NCBI RefSeq assembly: GCF_040182365.1 | Contig: NZ_CP144460.1 | Location: 1,984,001 to 2,048,000 of the forward strand | Direction of reading: 5' to 3' | DNA: 64,000 nt | DNA from: Xanthomonas sp. 10-10 | Lineage (GTDB): Bacteria > Pseudomonadota > Gammaproteobacteria > Xanthomonadales > Xanthomonadaceae | Shown here: one piece after another, positions 9,037 to 20,411 of the stretch | Layout of the letters: every line of letters begins with the position of its first letter | Numbering within the stretch: position 1 is the stretch's first letter | Made by a program: the position numbers and the translations under genes | Notes under the pieces: generated by a model | What the model was told of the DNA's origin: nothing | Database searches by the model: none | The model's input: only the letters and a program-made list of their open reading frames with translations

Positions 9037-9870
9037 ATGTCCACATCCTCGAAATGCATGAAGCCCTGCGCTGGCGAATCGATTTTATCGGCCACGGGTA
9101 ACGCACTGCGTTCGCATGCCGGTCGCCTGCTCGCGTCGTTCGGCGTAGTGTTTGCGCTGTGTGGTGCGAGTCCGCACGCATCTGCGCAGTCGGAAGATGC
9201 GCCAGCCTTTGATCGTCCCGGCATCCCGTTCGCTGCCGAGGTGCTGCAGCCCGGTGCGTTCGCCTGGGAGCAGGGATTGCCCGATGCCAGTACCGACCGT
9301 GCAGATGGTCAGCGCACGACGCTGTATACCACTGACACCGTGCTGCGTCTGGGGCTGTCACAGCAGGTGGAGCTGCAACTGGGCAGCGACAGTTACAACT
9401 GGCAGCACGGCGGTGGCGCGCGTGTGCGGGGCGGCGGCGACAGCCATGTCGGTTTGAAGGTCGCCTTGCCGTCGCGATCGGGGAGTTTTCATTGGGCGGC
9501 ACTTGGCACCTATAGCGTGCCGACCGGTAGCCCCGCTTTCAGCGATGGGTATTCACGCGAGCTCGGGGTGACTGCATCCTGGGATCTGTCGCAGCAGCGC
9601 GCGCTGGCCTTGTACGTCAACTACGCACGCGACGACGACGGGCACACCTGGACGTTCTCGCCCAACTACACGTTTTTCTCGGGCGAGCATTTCAGCAGTT
9701 ACGTGGAAGCGGGTCTGGATACCGGTAGCGAGCATTCGCGGGTAGCGGGCGCTGGCGGCGCCTGGCAGCTGCCGCATGCGATGCAGCTCGATGTCTCGGT
9801 GCTGCGTGGGCTGACGTCGGAAAGCCCTGATTGGCAGGGCGGGATCGGGTTGTCGATCGCGTTTCAGTAA
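9037..9870 (+). CDS. outer-membrane transporter-like beta-barrel (phenol-pathway MetA type)
   Basis: 277 residues with a signal peptide (RLLASFGVVFALCGASPHASA, cleavage near residue 51, preceded by an unusually long polar N-terminus). The rest alternates strand-like segments (VELQLGSDSYNW, SHVGLKVALPS, ALALYVNYARDDDG, FSSYVEAGLDTG) and ends in the aromatic residue of GLSIAFQ, as outer-membrane barrels do. It resembles the transporter family called MetA-pathway of phenol degradation (PF13557), whose members have no firm substrate. The start may lie further downstream, for example at Met9, because the N-terminal region is long. It stands alone between non-coding regions. Confidence 0.75.
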   Translation: MSTSSKCMKPCAGESILSATGNALRSHAGRLLASFGVVFALCGASPHASAQSEDAPAFDRPGIPFAAEVLQPGAFAWEQGLPDASTDRADGQRTTLYTTDTVLRLGLSQQVELQLGSDSYNWQHGGGARVRGGGDSHVGLKVALPSRSGSFHWAALGTYSVPTGSPAFSDGYSRELGVTASWDLSQQRALALYVNYARDDDGHTWTFSPNYTFFSGEHFSSYVEAGLDTGSEHSRVAGAGGAWQLPHAMQLDVSVLRGLTSESPDWQGGIGLSIAFQ

Positions 9871-10332
9871 TCAAGCAATTGCAGCGCACGAACGCATGCG
9901 ACGCAGAGGCGCGACATCGGGTGCTGCTTGATTATTGGGGGCATGCCCCGGTAGCAGTGCCGCCTCTGGCAAACGGCGTTTGCGTGGCCACGATTCATCG
10001 AGCTGGAAACGTCATTGGGTGTCGGTAGACAGGTGGGCGAAGCGAGTGTGGGGTTCGCGTGCGGCGCCAAGGACAGCGTATCGGCAACTCACGCCGCGTC
10101 TGCTGGAAGCTGGAGCAACCTGTTGTTGCCGCCGGATGCCGTGACTCGATGGGGTGCCGACATCGGGCAATCCTCTGGCGCTGGCCCGGCAAGGGCGGTG
10201 GTCCAGGCTGCACCGAGAGCACCATGCCCATGCTGCACTGCCGCATGCATTGAATGGCGGGAAAAGGCTTAATTGGATCGATCCAATTCCAGTCCATTGC
10301 ATGCACGTTTTTCATTCAGCGGAGTTTGGCGC
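9871..10332 (+). other. leader and promoter region of the sugar operon
   Basis: 460 bases without a convincing gene. The one clear signal is a perfect 18-bp palindrome at 10271-10288. The rest is GC-rich with no repeat I recognise. Confidence 0.5.
10271..10288. promoter_or_regulatory. perfect 18-bp palindrome, candidate LacI-family operator
   Basis: AATTGGATCGATCCAATT is fully symmetric with a central CG, the form of LacI-family operators. It lies 45 bases before the TTG start of the LacI regulator gene that heads the sugar operon, so autoregulation and control of the transporter, kinase and isomerase genes is the natural reading. Binding is inferred. Confidence 0.65.
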
Positions 10333-11469
10333 TTGACGCGTCCCAAGCAGGCCTCGGGCGTCGCGGAGGCTGGCGACGCGCGCCTGGCGCGGCGCGGGGC
10401 GGTGACGCTGCGCGACATCGCAGGCGCAATCGGTGTCTCGCGCGCGACCGTGTCGCTGGTGCTGCGCGGCAGCCCCCTGGTGCATGCCAGCACGCGCGCG
10501 CGCGTGGAGGCCGAACTGGACCGGCAACATTACGTCTACAACCGCGCTGCCGCCAATTTGCGCCAGCGGACCTCATCCAGCATTGCGCTGGTCATCAACG
10601 ATCTGTCCAACCCGTTCTTCGCGGAGTTTGCGGCTGGCGTTGACGAAGCGTTGGGCGCGGCCGGCTATGTCACCCTGCTGGGCAGTACCGGCGAGTCCAC
10701 GCAGCGTCAGCAGGCGGTGCTGACCTCGTTGATGGAACACACACCGGCCGGGATCATCCTGTCGCCCGCCGAGGGCAGCCAGGCGCAGGCCCTGGCGCAG
10801 GTGCTCGGCCGCCAGCGCAACGTGGTGTTGTTCAACCGTGAGGTGGAGGGCGCCGGTTGGGACCTGCTGGCGCTGGACAACGAGCAGGGCGCGTATCTGG
10901 CCTGCACGCATCTGATTGCACAAGGCCATCGGCAGATCGTGTTTTTCGGCGGGCATGCCGAATCCAGCTCGTGCCGGCAGCGTCGTGCCGGCTATACGCG
11001 CGCCATGTCCGCTGCGGGCCTGGCGGTGCGGTACGTCGAGTCGGCACCCAATCGGCAGGATGCGGCACTGTGCGGCGCGCGTATGCTCGACAACGCCGAC
11101 CACGCTGCGACTGCGGCGGTTTGCTACAACGACAGCGTTGCGCTCGGCCTGATGGCCGCACTGGCGATGCACGGCAGCGTGCCGGGCCGCGATTTCGCGG
11201 TGACCGGCTTCGACGACATTGCCGAAGCGGCATTGTTCACTCCGGCACTGACCACGCTGGCTGCCGATCCGCGCGCGCGCGGCCAGCAAGCTGCGCAGCT
11301 GGTGCTGCAGCGCATCGGCAGCCCGGACCTGGCCTCGCAACGGCTGACCGCTGCAGTTGCGCTACAAGTCCGCGCGAGCAGTGCGTGCGCACCCTCTCAC
11401 CTGTCTTCTTCGCACCATCCCGCAAGCGATTCCCCCGTCCATTCCCCCACCAAGGCCTCAGGCCGCTGA
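10333..11469 (+). CDS. LacI family transcriptional regulator of a sugar operon
   Basis: 378 residues from a TTG start preceded by GGAG eight bases upstream; an earlier TTG at 10273 sits inside the operator palindrome and is less likely. The LacI helix-turn-helix is clear (TLRDIAGAIGVSRATVSLVL, residues about 28-47), followed by the hinge and a periplasmic-binding-protein-like domain (IALVINDLSNPFFAE, NVVLFNREVEG, VTGFDDIAEAAL). The C-terminal 25 residues are Ser/Pro rich. It lies 13 bases before the transporter gene, and probably represses the operon until a sugar or sugar phosphate binds. Confidence 0.93.
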   Translation: MTRPKQASGVAEAGDARLARRGAVTLRDIAGAIGVSRATVSLVLRGSPLVHASTRARVEAELDRQHYVYNRAAANLRQRTSSSIALVINDLSNPFFAEFAAGVDEALGAAGYVTLLGSTGESTQRQQAVLTSLMEHTPAGIILSPAEGSQAQALAQVLGRQRNVVLFNREVEGAGWDLLALDNEQGAYLACTHLIAQGHRQIVFFGGHAESSSCRQRRAGYTRAMSAAGLAVRYVESAPNRQDAALCGARMLDNADHAATAAVCYNDSVALGLMAALAMHGSVPGRDFAVTGFDDIAEAALFTPALTTLAADPRARGQQAAQLVLQRIGSPDLASQRLTAAVALQVRASSACAPSHLSSSHHPASDSPVHSPTKASGR

Positions 11470-11482
11470 CCAGGCAACTCCT

Positions 11483-12793
11483 ATGGTTTCCCTTTCCACG
11501 CAATCCACTGTGCCAAGCGGCAACAAGGCGCCCGTCAACAACGGCGTCGCGTTGTCGGTGGTGACCACGATCTTTTTCATGTGGGGCTTTCTCACCTGCC
11601 TCAACGACATCCTGATCCCGCATCTGAAGGCGGTGTTCGAGCTCAACTTCGCGCAGGCGATGCTGGTGCAGTTCACCTTCTTCGGTGCGTACTTCCTGAT
11701 GTCGCTGCCGGCGGGTTGGCTGGTCAATCGCCTGGGTTACAAGCAGGGCATCGTGGCCGGGCTCGCGGTGGCGGCAGTCGGTGCGCTGGGCTTCTGGCCG
11801 GCGGCGGAACTGCGCGTGTACGGCGCATTCCTGGGCGCGCTGTTCGTGCTCGCCACCGGCATCACCATCCTGCAGGTGGCGGCAAATCCATATGTTGCGT
11901 TGCTGGGTCCGGAGCGTAGTGCCTCCAGCCGCCTGACCCTGGCGCAGGCGCTCAACTCGCTGGGTACCGCGATCGCGCCGTTGCTGGGTGGCTGGTTGAT
12001 CCTGTCCAACACGGTGATGAGCGGCGACCAGCTCAAGGCCTTGCCGGAAGCCGAGCAACTGGCCTATCGCGTGCAGGAAGCCCAGGCCGTGCAAGGCCCC
12101 TACATCGGGCTGGGTGTGGTGCTGTTCCTGCTGGCGATCTTCGTGTTCCTGTTCCGTTTGCCGGCATTGACCAATGGCGGCGCGCAGAAGGAAGAGAGCA
12201 AGCATTCGCTGCTGGATGCGCTGCGCCACCCGCATGTGCGCTTCGGTGTGCTGGCGATCTTTTTCTATGTCGGCGCAGAAGTCGCGATCGGCAGCCTGAT
12301 GGTCAATTACTTCTCCTTGCCGGAGATCGGCGGGTTCACCGAGCGCGAGGCGACCAAGTACGTGTCGGCGTACTGGACGCTTGCCATGATCGGCCGCTTC
12401 ATCGGGTCGGCCTTGCTGGCCAAGCTGTCGCCACGCGTGCTGTTGTCGGTATTTGCGGGTATCAATGCCTTGCTGCTGGGCCTGACCATGGCCAGTGGCG
12501 GCATGCTGGCGGTGTATGCGCTGGTGGCGATCGGCCTGTTCAACTCGATCATGTTCCCCACCATTTTTACCCTGGGCATCGAGCGTCTTGGCCCGCTGAC
12601 CGGGCGTGCGTCCAGCCTGTTGATCATGGCGATTGTGGGCGGCGCGATCGTGCCGTATCTGCAGGGCTTGCTGGCAGATCACATGGGCCTGCATGAGTCC
12701 TTCGTGCTGCCGCTGGTGTGCTACCTGTACATCGTGTTCTACGGCATCTGGGGTTCGCGCCTGCGTGGCGCACTGGCGGAGGCGCGCGCATGA
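11483..12793 (+). CDS. FucP/GluP-type sugar:proton symporter (MFS)
   Basis: 436 residues, twelve hydrophobic segments. Family features of the FucP/GluP group are present: FFMWGFLTCLNDILIPHLK in helix 1, the FFGAYFLMSLPAG segment, and QVAANPYVALLG in helix 5 with the conserved Asn-Pro. The central loop is polar (about residues 195-235). It would bring a hexose through the inner membrane with protons. Together with an isomerase of the AGE family and a PfkB kinase downstream, mannose or fructose are the likely substrates. ATG at 11483; stop overlaps the kinase start (ATGA). Confidence 0.92.
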   Translation: MVSLSTQSTVPSGNKAPVNNGVALSVVTTIFFMWGFLTCLNDILIPHLKAVFELNFAQAMLVQFTFFGAYFLMSLPAGWLVNRLGYKQGIVAGLAVAAVGALGFWPAAELRVYGAFLGALFVLATGITILQVAANPYVALLGPERSASSRLTLAQALNSLGTAIAPLLGGWLILSNTVMSGDQLKALPEAEQLAYRVQEAQAVQGPYIGLGVVLFLLAIFVFLFRLPALTNGGAQKEESKHSLLDALRHPHVRFGVLAIFFYVGAEVAIGSLMVNYFSLPEIGGFTEREATKYVSAYWTLAMIGRFIGSALLAKLSPRVLLSVFAGINALLLGLTMASGGMLAVYALVAIGLFNSIMFPTIFTLGIERLGPLTGRASSLLIMAIVGGAIVPYLQGLLADHMGLHESFVLPLVCYLYIVFYGIWGSRLRGALAEARA

Positions 12794-13776
12794 ATGCTGC
12801 CAAGAACCAGGTGGTCTGTTTCGGCGAAGCCCTGATCGACATGCTGGCCTTGCCGCAGGCCAGCACCGACGACGCGCGCACCTTTGCGCAATATGCCGGT
12901 GGTGCGCCGGCCAATGTTGCGGTGGCGGTGGCAAAGCTCGGTGGCGCCGCGCATTTTGTTGGCATGCTCGGCCGCGACATGTTCGGCGACTTCCTGCTGC
13001 AGAGCCTGCAGCAGGCCGGGGTGATCACCGATGGCATCGTGCGCACCGATCAGGCCAAGACCGCGCTTGCCTTCGTCGCATTGGACGAGGCGGGCGAGCG
13101 TAGTTTCAGCTTCTACCGCCCGCCTGCAGCGGACCTGCTGTTCCGCCCAGAACACTTCGCCGCAGACGGATTCACGCAAGCCGCCGTGCTGCATGTCTGT
13201 TCCAACAGCATGACCGAGCCTGCGATCGCGCAGTGCACGCTCGACGGCATGCGCCGTGCACGTGCCGACGGCGCCATCGTCAGCCTGGATCTGAATCTGC
13301 GCCCGATGCTGTGGCCGCAGGAGGTGGACCCGGCTGCGTTGCTGTGGGAAGCGCTGGCGCTGGCCGATGTGGTCAAGCTCTCGCGCGAGGAACTCGACTA
13401 TCTGGCCGGCACCTTGAACGCCGACGCCAGCGCGGTGACGCAGAAGCTGTGGCAGGGCAATGCGCGCTGGCTGCTGGTTACCGATGGCGGCGGCCCGGTG
13501 CATTGGCAGACACGGGTGGATTCCGGCCAGGTGTCGGCGTTCACCGTGCAGGTGCGCGACAGCACCGCTGCTGGCGATGCCTTCGTTGGTGGTCTGCTGT
13601 ATCAGCTGGCCGCACGTGCGACGACGCTTGAACACCTGTGCGGCGATGCTGCGGCGATGACGCAGGTGATTCGTTTCGCCGCCGCAGTCGGTGCGCTGGC
13701 AGTGACACGCAAGGGCGCGTTTGCTGCGATGCCCAGCCTCGATGAAGTCCATTCTCTGATCCAGGAACAAGCATGA
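12790..13776 (+). CDS. PfkB-family sugar kinase, probable fructokinase
   Basis: 328 residues. PfkB signature 1 in GGAPANVAVAVAKLGG (residues about 37-52) and signature 2 in RDSTAAGDAFVGGLLY (about 257-272) with the catalytic Asp of AAGDAF. The N-terminus VCFGEALIDML is typical of bacterial fructokinases. It would phosphorylate fructose at C6 with ATP in the cytoplasm, feeding glycolysis and GDP-mannose synthesis. Overlaps both neighbours by ATGA, so translation of transporter, kinase and isomerase is coupled. Confidence 0.92.
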   Translation: MNAAKNQVVCFGEALIDMLALPQASTDDARTFAQYAGGAPANVAVAVAKLGGAAHFVGMLGRDMFGDFLLQSLQQAGVITDGIVRTDQAKTALAFVALDEAGERSFSFYRPPAADLLFRPEHFAADGFTQAAVLHVCSNSMTEPAIAQCTLDGMRRARADGAIVSLDLNLRPMLWPQEVDPAALLWEALALADVVKLSREELDYLAGTLNADASAVTQKLWQGNARWLLVTDGGGPVHWQTRVDSGQVSAFTVQVRDSTAAGDAFVGGLLYQLAARATTLEHLCGDAAAMTQVIRFAAAVGALAVTRKGAFAAMPSLDEVHSLIQEQA

Positions 13777-14978
13777 GCCCGTTGCCCGCATCTCCCGCCC
13801 CCGATTTCCGCTCGGCCGATGTGTTGCGCCAGCATATTGCCGACACCATGGCGTTCTATCACCCGCGCGCGATCGATCCAGCCGGTGGCTTCTTCCAGTA
13901 TTTCAAGGATGACGGCAGCATCTACGATGCCGGTCACCGGCATCTGGTGAGCAGCACGCGCTTCGTCTTCAACTACGCAATGGCCTACCGCGAGTTCGGC
14001 AACGCGCAGTACCTGGAGGCAGTGCGCCACGGCCTGGATTATCTGCGCAACGTGCATCGCAACGCCGCCACCGGCGGTTATGCCTGGACCTTGCGCGATG
14101 GCATCGTGGAAGACGACATGAACCATTGCTACGGCGTGGCGTTCGTGCTGCTGGCGTATTCGTGTGGGCTGAAGGCCGGCATCGGCGAGGCGCGTGCGTG
14201 GATGGACGAAACCTGGCAGCTGCTGGAAAAACACTTCTGGGAGCCGGAATTCGGTTTGTACCGCGACGAAGCCGATGCGCAGTTCAACTTCACCACGTAT
14301 CGCGGCCAGAACGCCAACATGCATATGTGCGAGGCGATGATCGCCGCGTACGAAGCCAGCGGCGAGCGGCGCTACCTGGATCGCGCGCTGCAGCTGGCCG
14401 ATCACATGACCCGGCGCCAGGCGGCCAAGGCCGATGGTCTGGTGTGGGAGCATTACGACCCGCAGTGGAACATCGATTGGGACTATAACCGCGACAACCC
14501 CAAGCACTTGTTCCGGCCCTGGGGCTTCCAGCCGGGCCACCAGACCGAATGGGCCAAGTTGCTCATGCTGCTGGATCGTTATGCACCCGCGGACTGGTTG
14601 TTGCCGACTGCGCAGCATCTGTTCGATGTCGCGGTGGAGCGCTCCTGGGATGCGCAGCGCGGCGGGCTGTATTACGGGTTCGCGCCCGCTGGTCAGGTGT
14701 GCGACGACGACAAGTATTTCTGGGTGCAGGCCGAGTCGTTGGCTGCAGCGGCCTTGTTGGCACAGCGCAGTGGCGATGCGCGCTACTGGCAGTGGTACGA
14801 CAAGCTGTGGGATTACTCCTGGAAGCACATGGTCGACCATCGCTATGGCGCGTGGTATCGCATTCTGGATGCAGATAACCGCAAGTACAGCGATGAGAAG
14901 AGCCCGGCCGGCAAGACCGATTACCACACCATGGGCGCGTGTTACGAAGTGTTGAACGTGTTGCGGCCAGCAGCTTGA
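13773..14978 (+). CDS. AGE-family sugar isomerase/epimerase, probable mannose isomerase
   Basis: 401 residues with the (alpha/alpha)6-barrel pattern of N-acylglucosamine 2-epimerase relatives. Catalytic histidine motifs are visible: NANMHMCEAM (about 180), FQPGHQTEWAK (about 252) and KTDYHTMGACYE (about 385), matching the three His sites of YihS-type isomerases. In a cluster with a hexose permease and a fructokinase, mannose-to-fructose isomerisation is the simplest role; sulfoquinovose or N-acylglucosamine activity is less likely because no matching pathway genes are nearby. Last gene of the operon; a hairpin follows 15 bases later. Confidence 0.88.
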   Translation: MSPLPASPAPDFRSADVLRQHIADTMAFYHPRAIDPAGGFFQYFKDDGSIYDAGHRHLVSSTRFVFNYAMAYREFGNAQYLEAVRHGLDYLRNVHRNAATGGYAWTLRDGIVEDDMNHCYGVAFVLLAYSCGLKAGIGEARAWMDETWQLLEKHFWEPEFGLYRDEADAQFNFTTYRGQNANMHMCEAMIAAYEASGERRYLDRALQLADHMTRRQAAKADGLVWEHYDPQWNIDWDYNRDNPKHLFRPWGFQPGHQTEWAKLLMLLDRYAPADWLLPTAQHLFDVAVERSWDAQRGGLYYGFAPAGQVCDDDKYFWVQAESLAAAALLAQRSGDARYWQWYDKLWDYSWKHMVDHRYGAWYRILDADNRKYSDEKSPAGKTDYHTMGACYEVLNVLRPAA

Positions 14979-14992
14979 TGGGGGTGTAACAG

Positions 14993-15020
14993 GGCGCGGC
15001 CGCCTATATGCGGCCGCGCC
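14993..15020 (+). terminator. strong hairpin after the sugar operon
   Basis: Perfect 11-bp stem GGCGCGGCCGC / GCGGCCGCGCC with the loop CTATAT. No U-tract follows, so it may act as an RNA-stabilising end rather than an intrinsic terminator. Confidence 0.5.
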
Positions 15021-15023
15021 GTG

Positions 15024-15095
15024 ACGTAGGAGCGCACCCGGGCGCGACGGGGCGTTATCGGTAAAGCCTTGTCGCGCCCGGGTGCGCTCCTACGT
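15024..15095. repeat. REP-type element, 25-bp perfect inverted repeat
   Basis: Arms 15024-15048 and 15071-15095 are exact inverse copies; each begins or ends with ACGTAGGAGCGCACCCGGGC. The loop is 22 bases. The GTAGGAGCG...GCGAC outline is the REP (repetitive extragenic palindrome) consensus common in Xanthomonadaceae and Pseudomonas. It sits between the convergent sugar operon and metH, where REP pairs commonly limit read-through and protect 3' ends. Confidence 0.8.
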
Positions 15096-15131
15096 TGGTC
15101 GGAGGGCGCGTCCGGGGATGCTGGCCCGATG

Positions 15132-17885
<2,754 letters not shown>

Positions 17886-17968
17886 GCGAGGCTCTTGTGG
17901 GCGTCGGACGTGGCGAATGTCCAGGCGAGGCGATGACGGGTGGCGGTCGGCCGGGCGCGGATCGAGAT

Positions 17969-18154
17969 GGCCCTCATCCGCCCTTCGGGCACCTTCTCCC
18001 GCGTGCGGGAGAAGGGGGCTTTTGTCCACATGCTGCGCAATGTGCTGTCGTTCTCCCGCGTGCGGGAGAAGGGAACTCTCGTCCACGCGCCGCACAACGT
18101 GTCGTCCTTCTCCCGTGTGCGGGAGAAGGTGGCGCGAAGCGCCGGATGAGGGCC
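17969..18154. repeat. composite hairpin array, 57-bp period, between metH halves
   Basis: Three hairpins of the form TTCTCCCGCGTGCGGGAGAA start at 17994, 18051 and 18108, exactly 57 bases apart; the second and third are preceded by similar GTCCACnnGC spacers. The whole array is closed by an inverted pair GGCCCTCATCCG (17969-17980) and CGGATGAGGGCC (18143-18154). The 57-base period is a multiple of three, so the array is open in several frames. It fills most of the 280 bases between the two metH genes. Confidence 0.85.
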
Positions 18155-18165
18155 CATGTGCCGCA

Positions 18166-19296
18166 TCACGCCGCCTGCTCTTGCGCACCCGGCAACTGTC
18201 GCGGCGGTAGGCCCGCTACCGCCTCTGCAATTGCGCGGATGTGGTCCGGCGATGTGCCGCAGCAACCGCCAACCAGATTCAGCAAGCCGGACTGGGCAAA
18301 TTCGCGCAAGGTCTCGGCCATTTCCTCGGGCGTCTCGTCGTACTCGCCGAAGGCATTGGGCAGGCCGGCATTCGGATGCGCGCTGACATAGGCGTCGGCA
18401 ATCTGAGCCAGCGTTTCCACATGCGGGCGTAGATCCTTGGCGCCCAGTGCGCAGTTCAAACCCACCGACAGTGGGCGGCCATGTGCGACCGAGGCGTAGA
18501 AGGCTTCGGCTGTCTGCCCGGACAGCGTGCGACCGGACGCATCGGTAATGGTGCCGGAGACCATCACCGGCAAGCGCCCGCCGCGCGCTTCGAAGACCTC
18601 TTCGATCGCGTACAGCGCTGCCTTGGCATTGAGCGTGTCGAAGATGGTCTCAACCATCAGCGTGTCGGCACCGCCATCGATCAGGCCTTCGACGGCCTCG
18701 CGGTAGGTCTCGCGCAGCGCGTCGAAACTGGTGTTGCGGTAGCCGGGGTCGTTGACGTCCGGACTGATCGAGGCGGTGCGGCTGGTGGGGCCGAGCACGC
18801 CGATCACAAAGCGAGGTTTGTGCGGCGTCAGCGCTTCGACGGCATCGCAGCATTCGCGCGCGACCTGCGCGCCGGCCTTGTTCAATTCGTACACCACGTG
18901 CTCGAGGTGATAGTCGGCCTGGCTCACCGAGGTGGCGTTGAACGTGTTGGTTTCCAGCAGGTCGGCACCGGCATCCAGGTAGGCGCGATGGATACCGGCA
19001 ATGATCTCCGGGCGGGTCAGCAACAGCAGATCGTTATTGCCCTTCAGGTCGTGGCCTTCTGGCGTGTGTGCGTGATCGCAGCCCGGGCCGTGCACATGCG
19101 CGCTGTCGTAGCCTTCGGCGAACCGCGTGCCGCGGTAGTCGGTTTCCTGCAGATCGTGGCGCTGAATCATGGTACCCATCGCACCATCGATGATGAGGAT
19201 GCGTTCGCGCAGTGCAGTGCCGAGTTTGTCGGCGCGCTCCGGGTGCAGCCAGGGCAGCGAGAAGGAACGTGGGGTGTGGGGCTGTGCAGGCGTCAT
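18166..19296 (-). CDS. metH: methionine synthase, homocysteine-binding part (split MetH)
   Basis: 376 residues, the N-terminal homocysteine S-methyltransferase barrel of MetH as a separate protein. The N-terminal [15 protein letters not shown] block matches MetH closely; zinc ligands are in [10 protein letters not shown] (about residue 281) and [11 protein letters not shown] (about 346-347). It activates homocysteine as the zinc thiolate for methyl transfer from the cobalamin on the second polypeptide. Start overlaps the sahR stop (ATGA). The C-terminal 15 residues ([13 protein letters not shown]) are a non-conserved tail. Confidence 0.95.
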   Translation of the reverse strand: MTPAQPHTPRSFSLPWLHPERADKLGTALRERILIIDGAMGTMIQRHDLQETDYRGTRFAEGYDSAHVHGPGCDHAHTPEGHDLKGNNDLLLLTRPEIIAGIHRAYLDAGADLLETNTFNATSVSQADYHLEHVVYELNKAGAQVARECCDAVEALTPHKPRFVIGVLGPTSRTASISPDVNDPGYRNTSFDALRETYREAVEGLIDGGADTLMVETIFDTLNAKAALYAIEEVFEARGGRLPVMVSGTITDASGRTLSGQTAEAFYASVAHGRPLSVGLNCALGAKDLRPHVETLAQIADAYVSAHPNAGLPNAFGEYDETPEEMAETLREFAQSGLLNLVGGCCGTSPDHIRAIAEAVAGLPPRQLPGAQEQAA

Positions 19297-20288
19297 GGTG
19301 CGGTTCTCCGTGGTGCAGTGCTCTTGCCGTCAATCGATCCCGAATCCAGAGTCCCCATTCCCGGCTTCATCGCAATCAGCGAAATCACCTCGAAATGCGG
19401 TGGGCGTTTCTCACGCGTCACCGTCTCCAGGCTGGAGACATCCAGCCCGGCTTTCTCGACGAACTTGCGCAATTCCTTGGCGGCAAATCCCAGATTGACG
19501 TGGCCATAGGCATGCACGGCCGCGCGGTGTTCGTGCTTGGCCAGGCTGCACAGCAGCAGGCGGCCGCCCGGGCGCAACACGCGTGCAGATTCGGCCACCG
19601 CTTGCGCCGGTCTTGCGGCATAGGTGAGCGCGTGCATCAGCACCACCAGGTCGAAGCTGGCATCGGGGAAGGGCAGTGCATGCATATCGCCTTCGCGTAC
19701 TTCCACGTTGCGCAGCTTGCGCAGACGCTCGCTGGCAGCGGCAACCACGCGTGCGCTGGTGTCGATGCAGATGTAGCGGGTGGCGTGCGGGGCGACCAGT
19801 TCCGCCAGCACGCCGTCGCCGGAGGCGATGTCGAGCACGTCGCCGGTTTCCAGCAGGGGCAGGGCGGTGCGTGCCAGTGCTTCCCAGGTGCGCCCCGGGG
19901 AGTAATGCCGTTCCATGTCGCCGGCCACCGAATCGGCCCAGTTCTGGTCGGCGGCGCGGTTGGCCAGCACGGCGGCCACGCGCTCGGCATCCTGGCGCAA
20001 CAGCGGGTCGTCGCTGCCGGTGCTCAGCGCCAGCCACAGGGCACGCTGTGCGGGATCCAGCGATACTTCGTCGAAACGGTAATACGCCGACACGCCGGCG
20101 CGGCGGTCGCGCACCAGCCCGGCTTCCTTGAGCTTGGCCAGGTGGGTGGACACGCGCGGCTGGGCCAGGCGGGTGATGGCCGACAGCTCGGCCACGGTGA
20201 GCTCTTCCTGTTCCAGCAGCGCCAGCAGGCGTACCCGGGTGGCATCGGCAAACACTTTCAGTCGCGCCGACCAGTCTTCCAGATCCAT
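19293..20288 (-). CDS. sahR: ArsR-type regulator fused to a methyltransferase domain (SahR-like)
   Basis: 331 residues: winged helix at about 1-95 ([36 protein letters not shown]) followed by a class I SAM-methyltransferase-like domain ([46 protein letters not shown]). This architecture is that of SahR, a repressor of S-adenosylhomocysteine and methionine-cycle genes that senses SAH. It is the first gene of the sahR-metH1-metH2 operon, which supports that role. Chosen start MDLEDW; an upstream extension would run through the operator palindrome. The last dozen or so codons ([11 protein letters not shown] region) derive from a dispersed repeat. Confidence 0.88.
   Translation of the reverse strand: MDLEDWSARLKVFADATRVRLLALLEQEELTVAELSAITRLAQPRVSTHLAKLKEAGLVRDRRAGVSAYYRFDEVSLDPAQRALWLALSTGSDDPLLRQDAERVAAVLANRAADQNWADSVAGDMERHYSPGRTWEALARTALPLLETGDVLDIASGDGVLAELVAPHATRYICIDTSARVVAAASERLRKLRNVEVREGDMHALPFPDASFDLVVLMHALTYAARPAQAVAESARVLRPGGRLLLCSLAKHEHRAAVHAYGHVNLGFAAKELRKFVEKAGLDVSSLETVTREKRPPHFEVISLIAMKPGMGTLDSGSIDGKSTAPRRTAP
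19329..19364. repeat. GGGATTGGG-type repeat at the sahR 3' end
   Basis: The sequence GATCCCGAATCCAGAGTCCC followed by CATTCCCGG belongs to the repeat family of 15750, 31608 and 58953. Here it lies within the last codons of sahR and supplies part of its C-terminal tail. Confidence 0.55.
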
Positions 20289-20290
20289 GA

Positions 20291-20318
20291 ATATCTCTAT
20301 ATCGCGATATGGAGATAT
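20291..20318. promoter_or_regulatory. 28-bp palindrome at the sahR start, candidate SahR operator
   Basis: ATATCTC, T, ATATCGCGATAT, G, GAGATAT: symmetric at 13 of 14 positions per arm. It ends 2 bases before the sahR ATG and covers its ribosome-binding region (AGAG on the minus strand). Its position at the head of sahR-metH and the ArsR-type regulator downstream make autoregulation likely. It also lies about 95 bases upstream of the divergent acyl-CoA dehydrogenase gene. Confidence 0.75.
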
Positions 20319-20411
20319 TTTCGGCCGGGCGGGGTACCGGGTCAACTACATACGCATGCGAATGGTTGGGGCTACAATGGCCGCTCAGTCAATACCCGGG
20401 AGGGGTCGAAC

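Noticed and set aside
17994..18129. Regularly spaced repeats between the metH genes as a possible CRISPR array
   Set aside because: The spacers are similar to each other, the repeats are palindromic over their whole length, there are only three, and no cas gene is nearby. This is a REP-like hairpin array.
17886..18188. Upstream extension of the cobalamin half of MetH through the repeat array
   Set aside because: The extra 100 residues are Arg/His/Pro repeats from the hairpin array; homologous proteins start at MSTPRYTR, where the folate domain begins.
19212..20411. N-terminal extension of the acyl-CoA dehydrogenase
   Set aside because: It is antisense to sahR. The GTG at 20412 has a good ribosome site and gives the normal family length.
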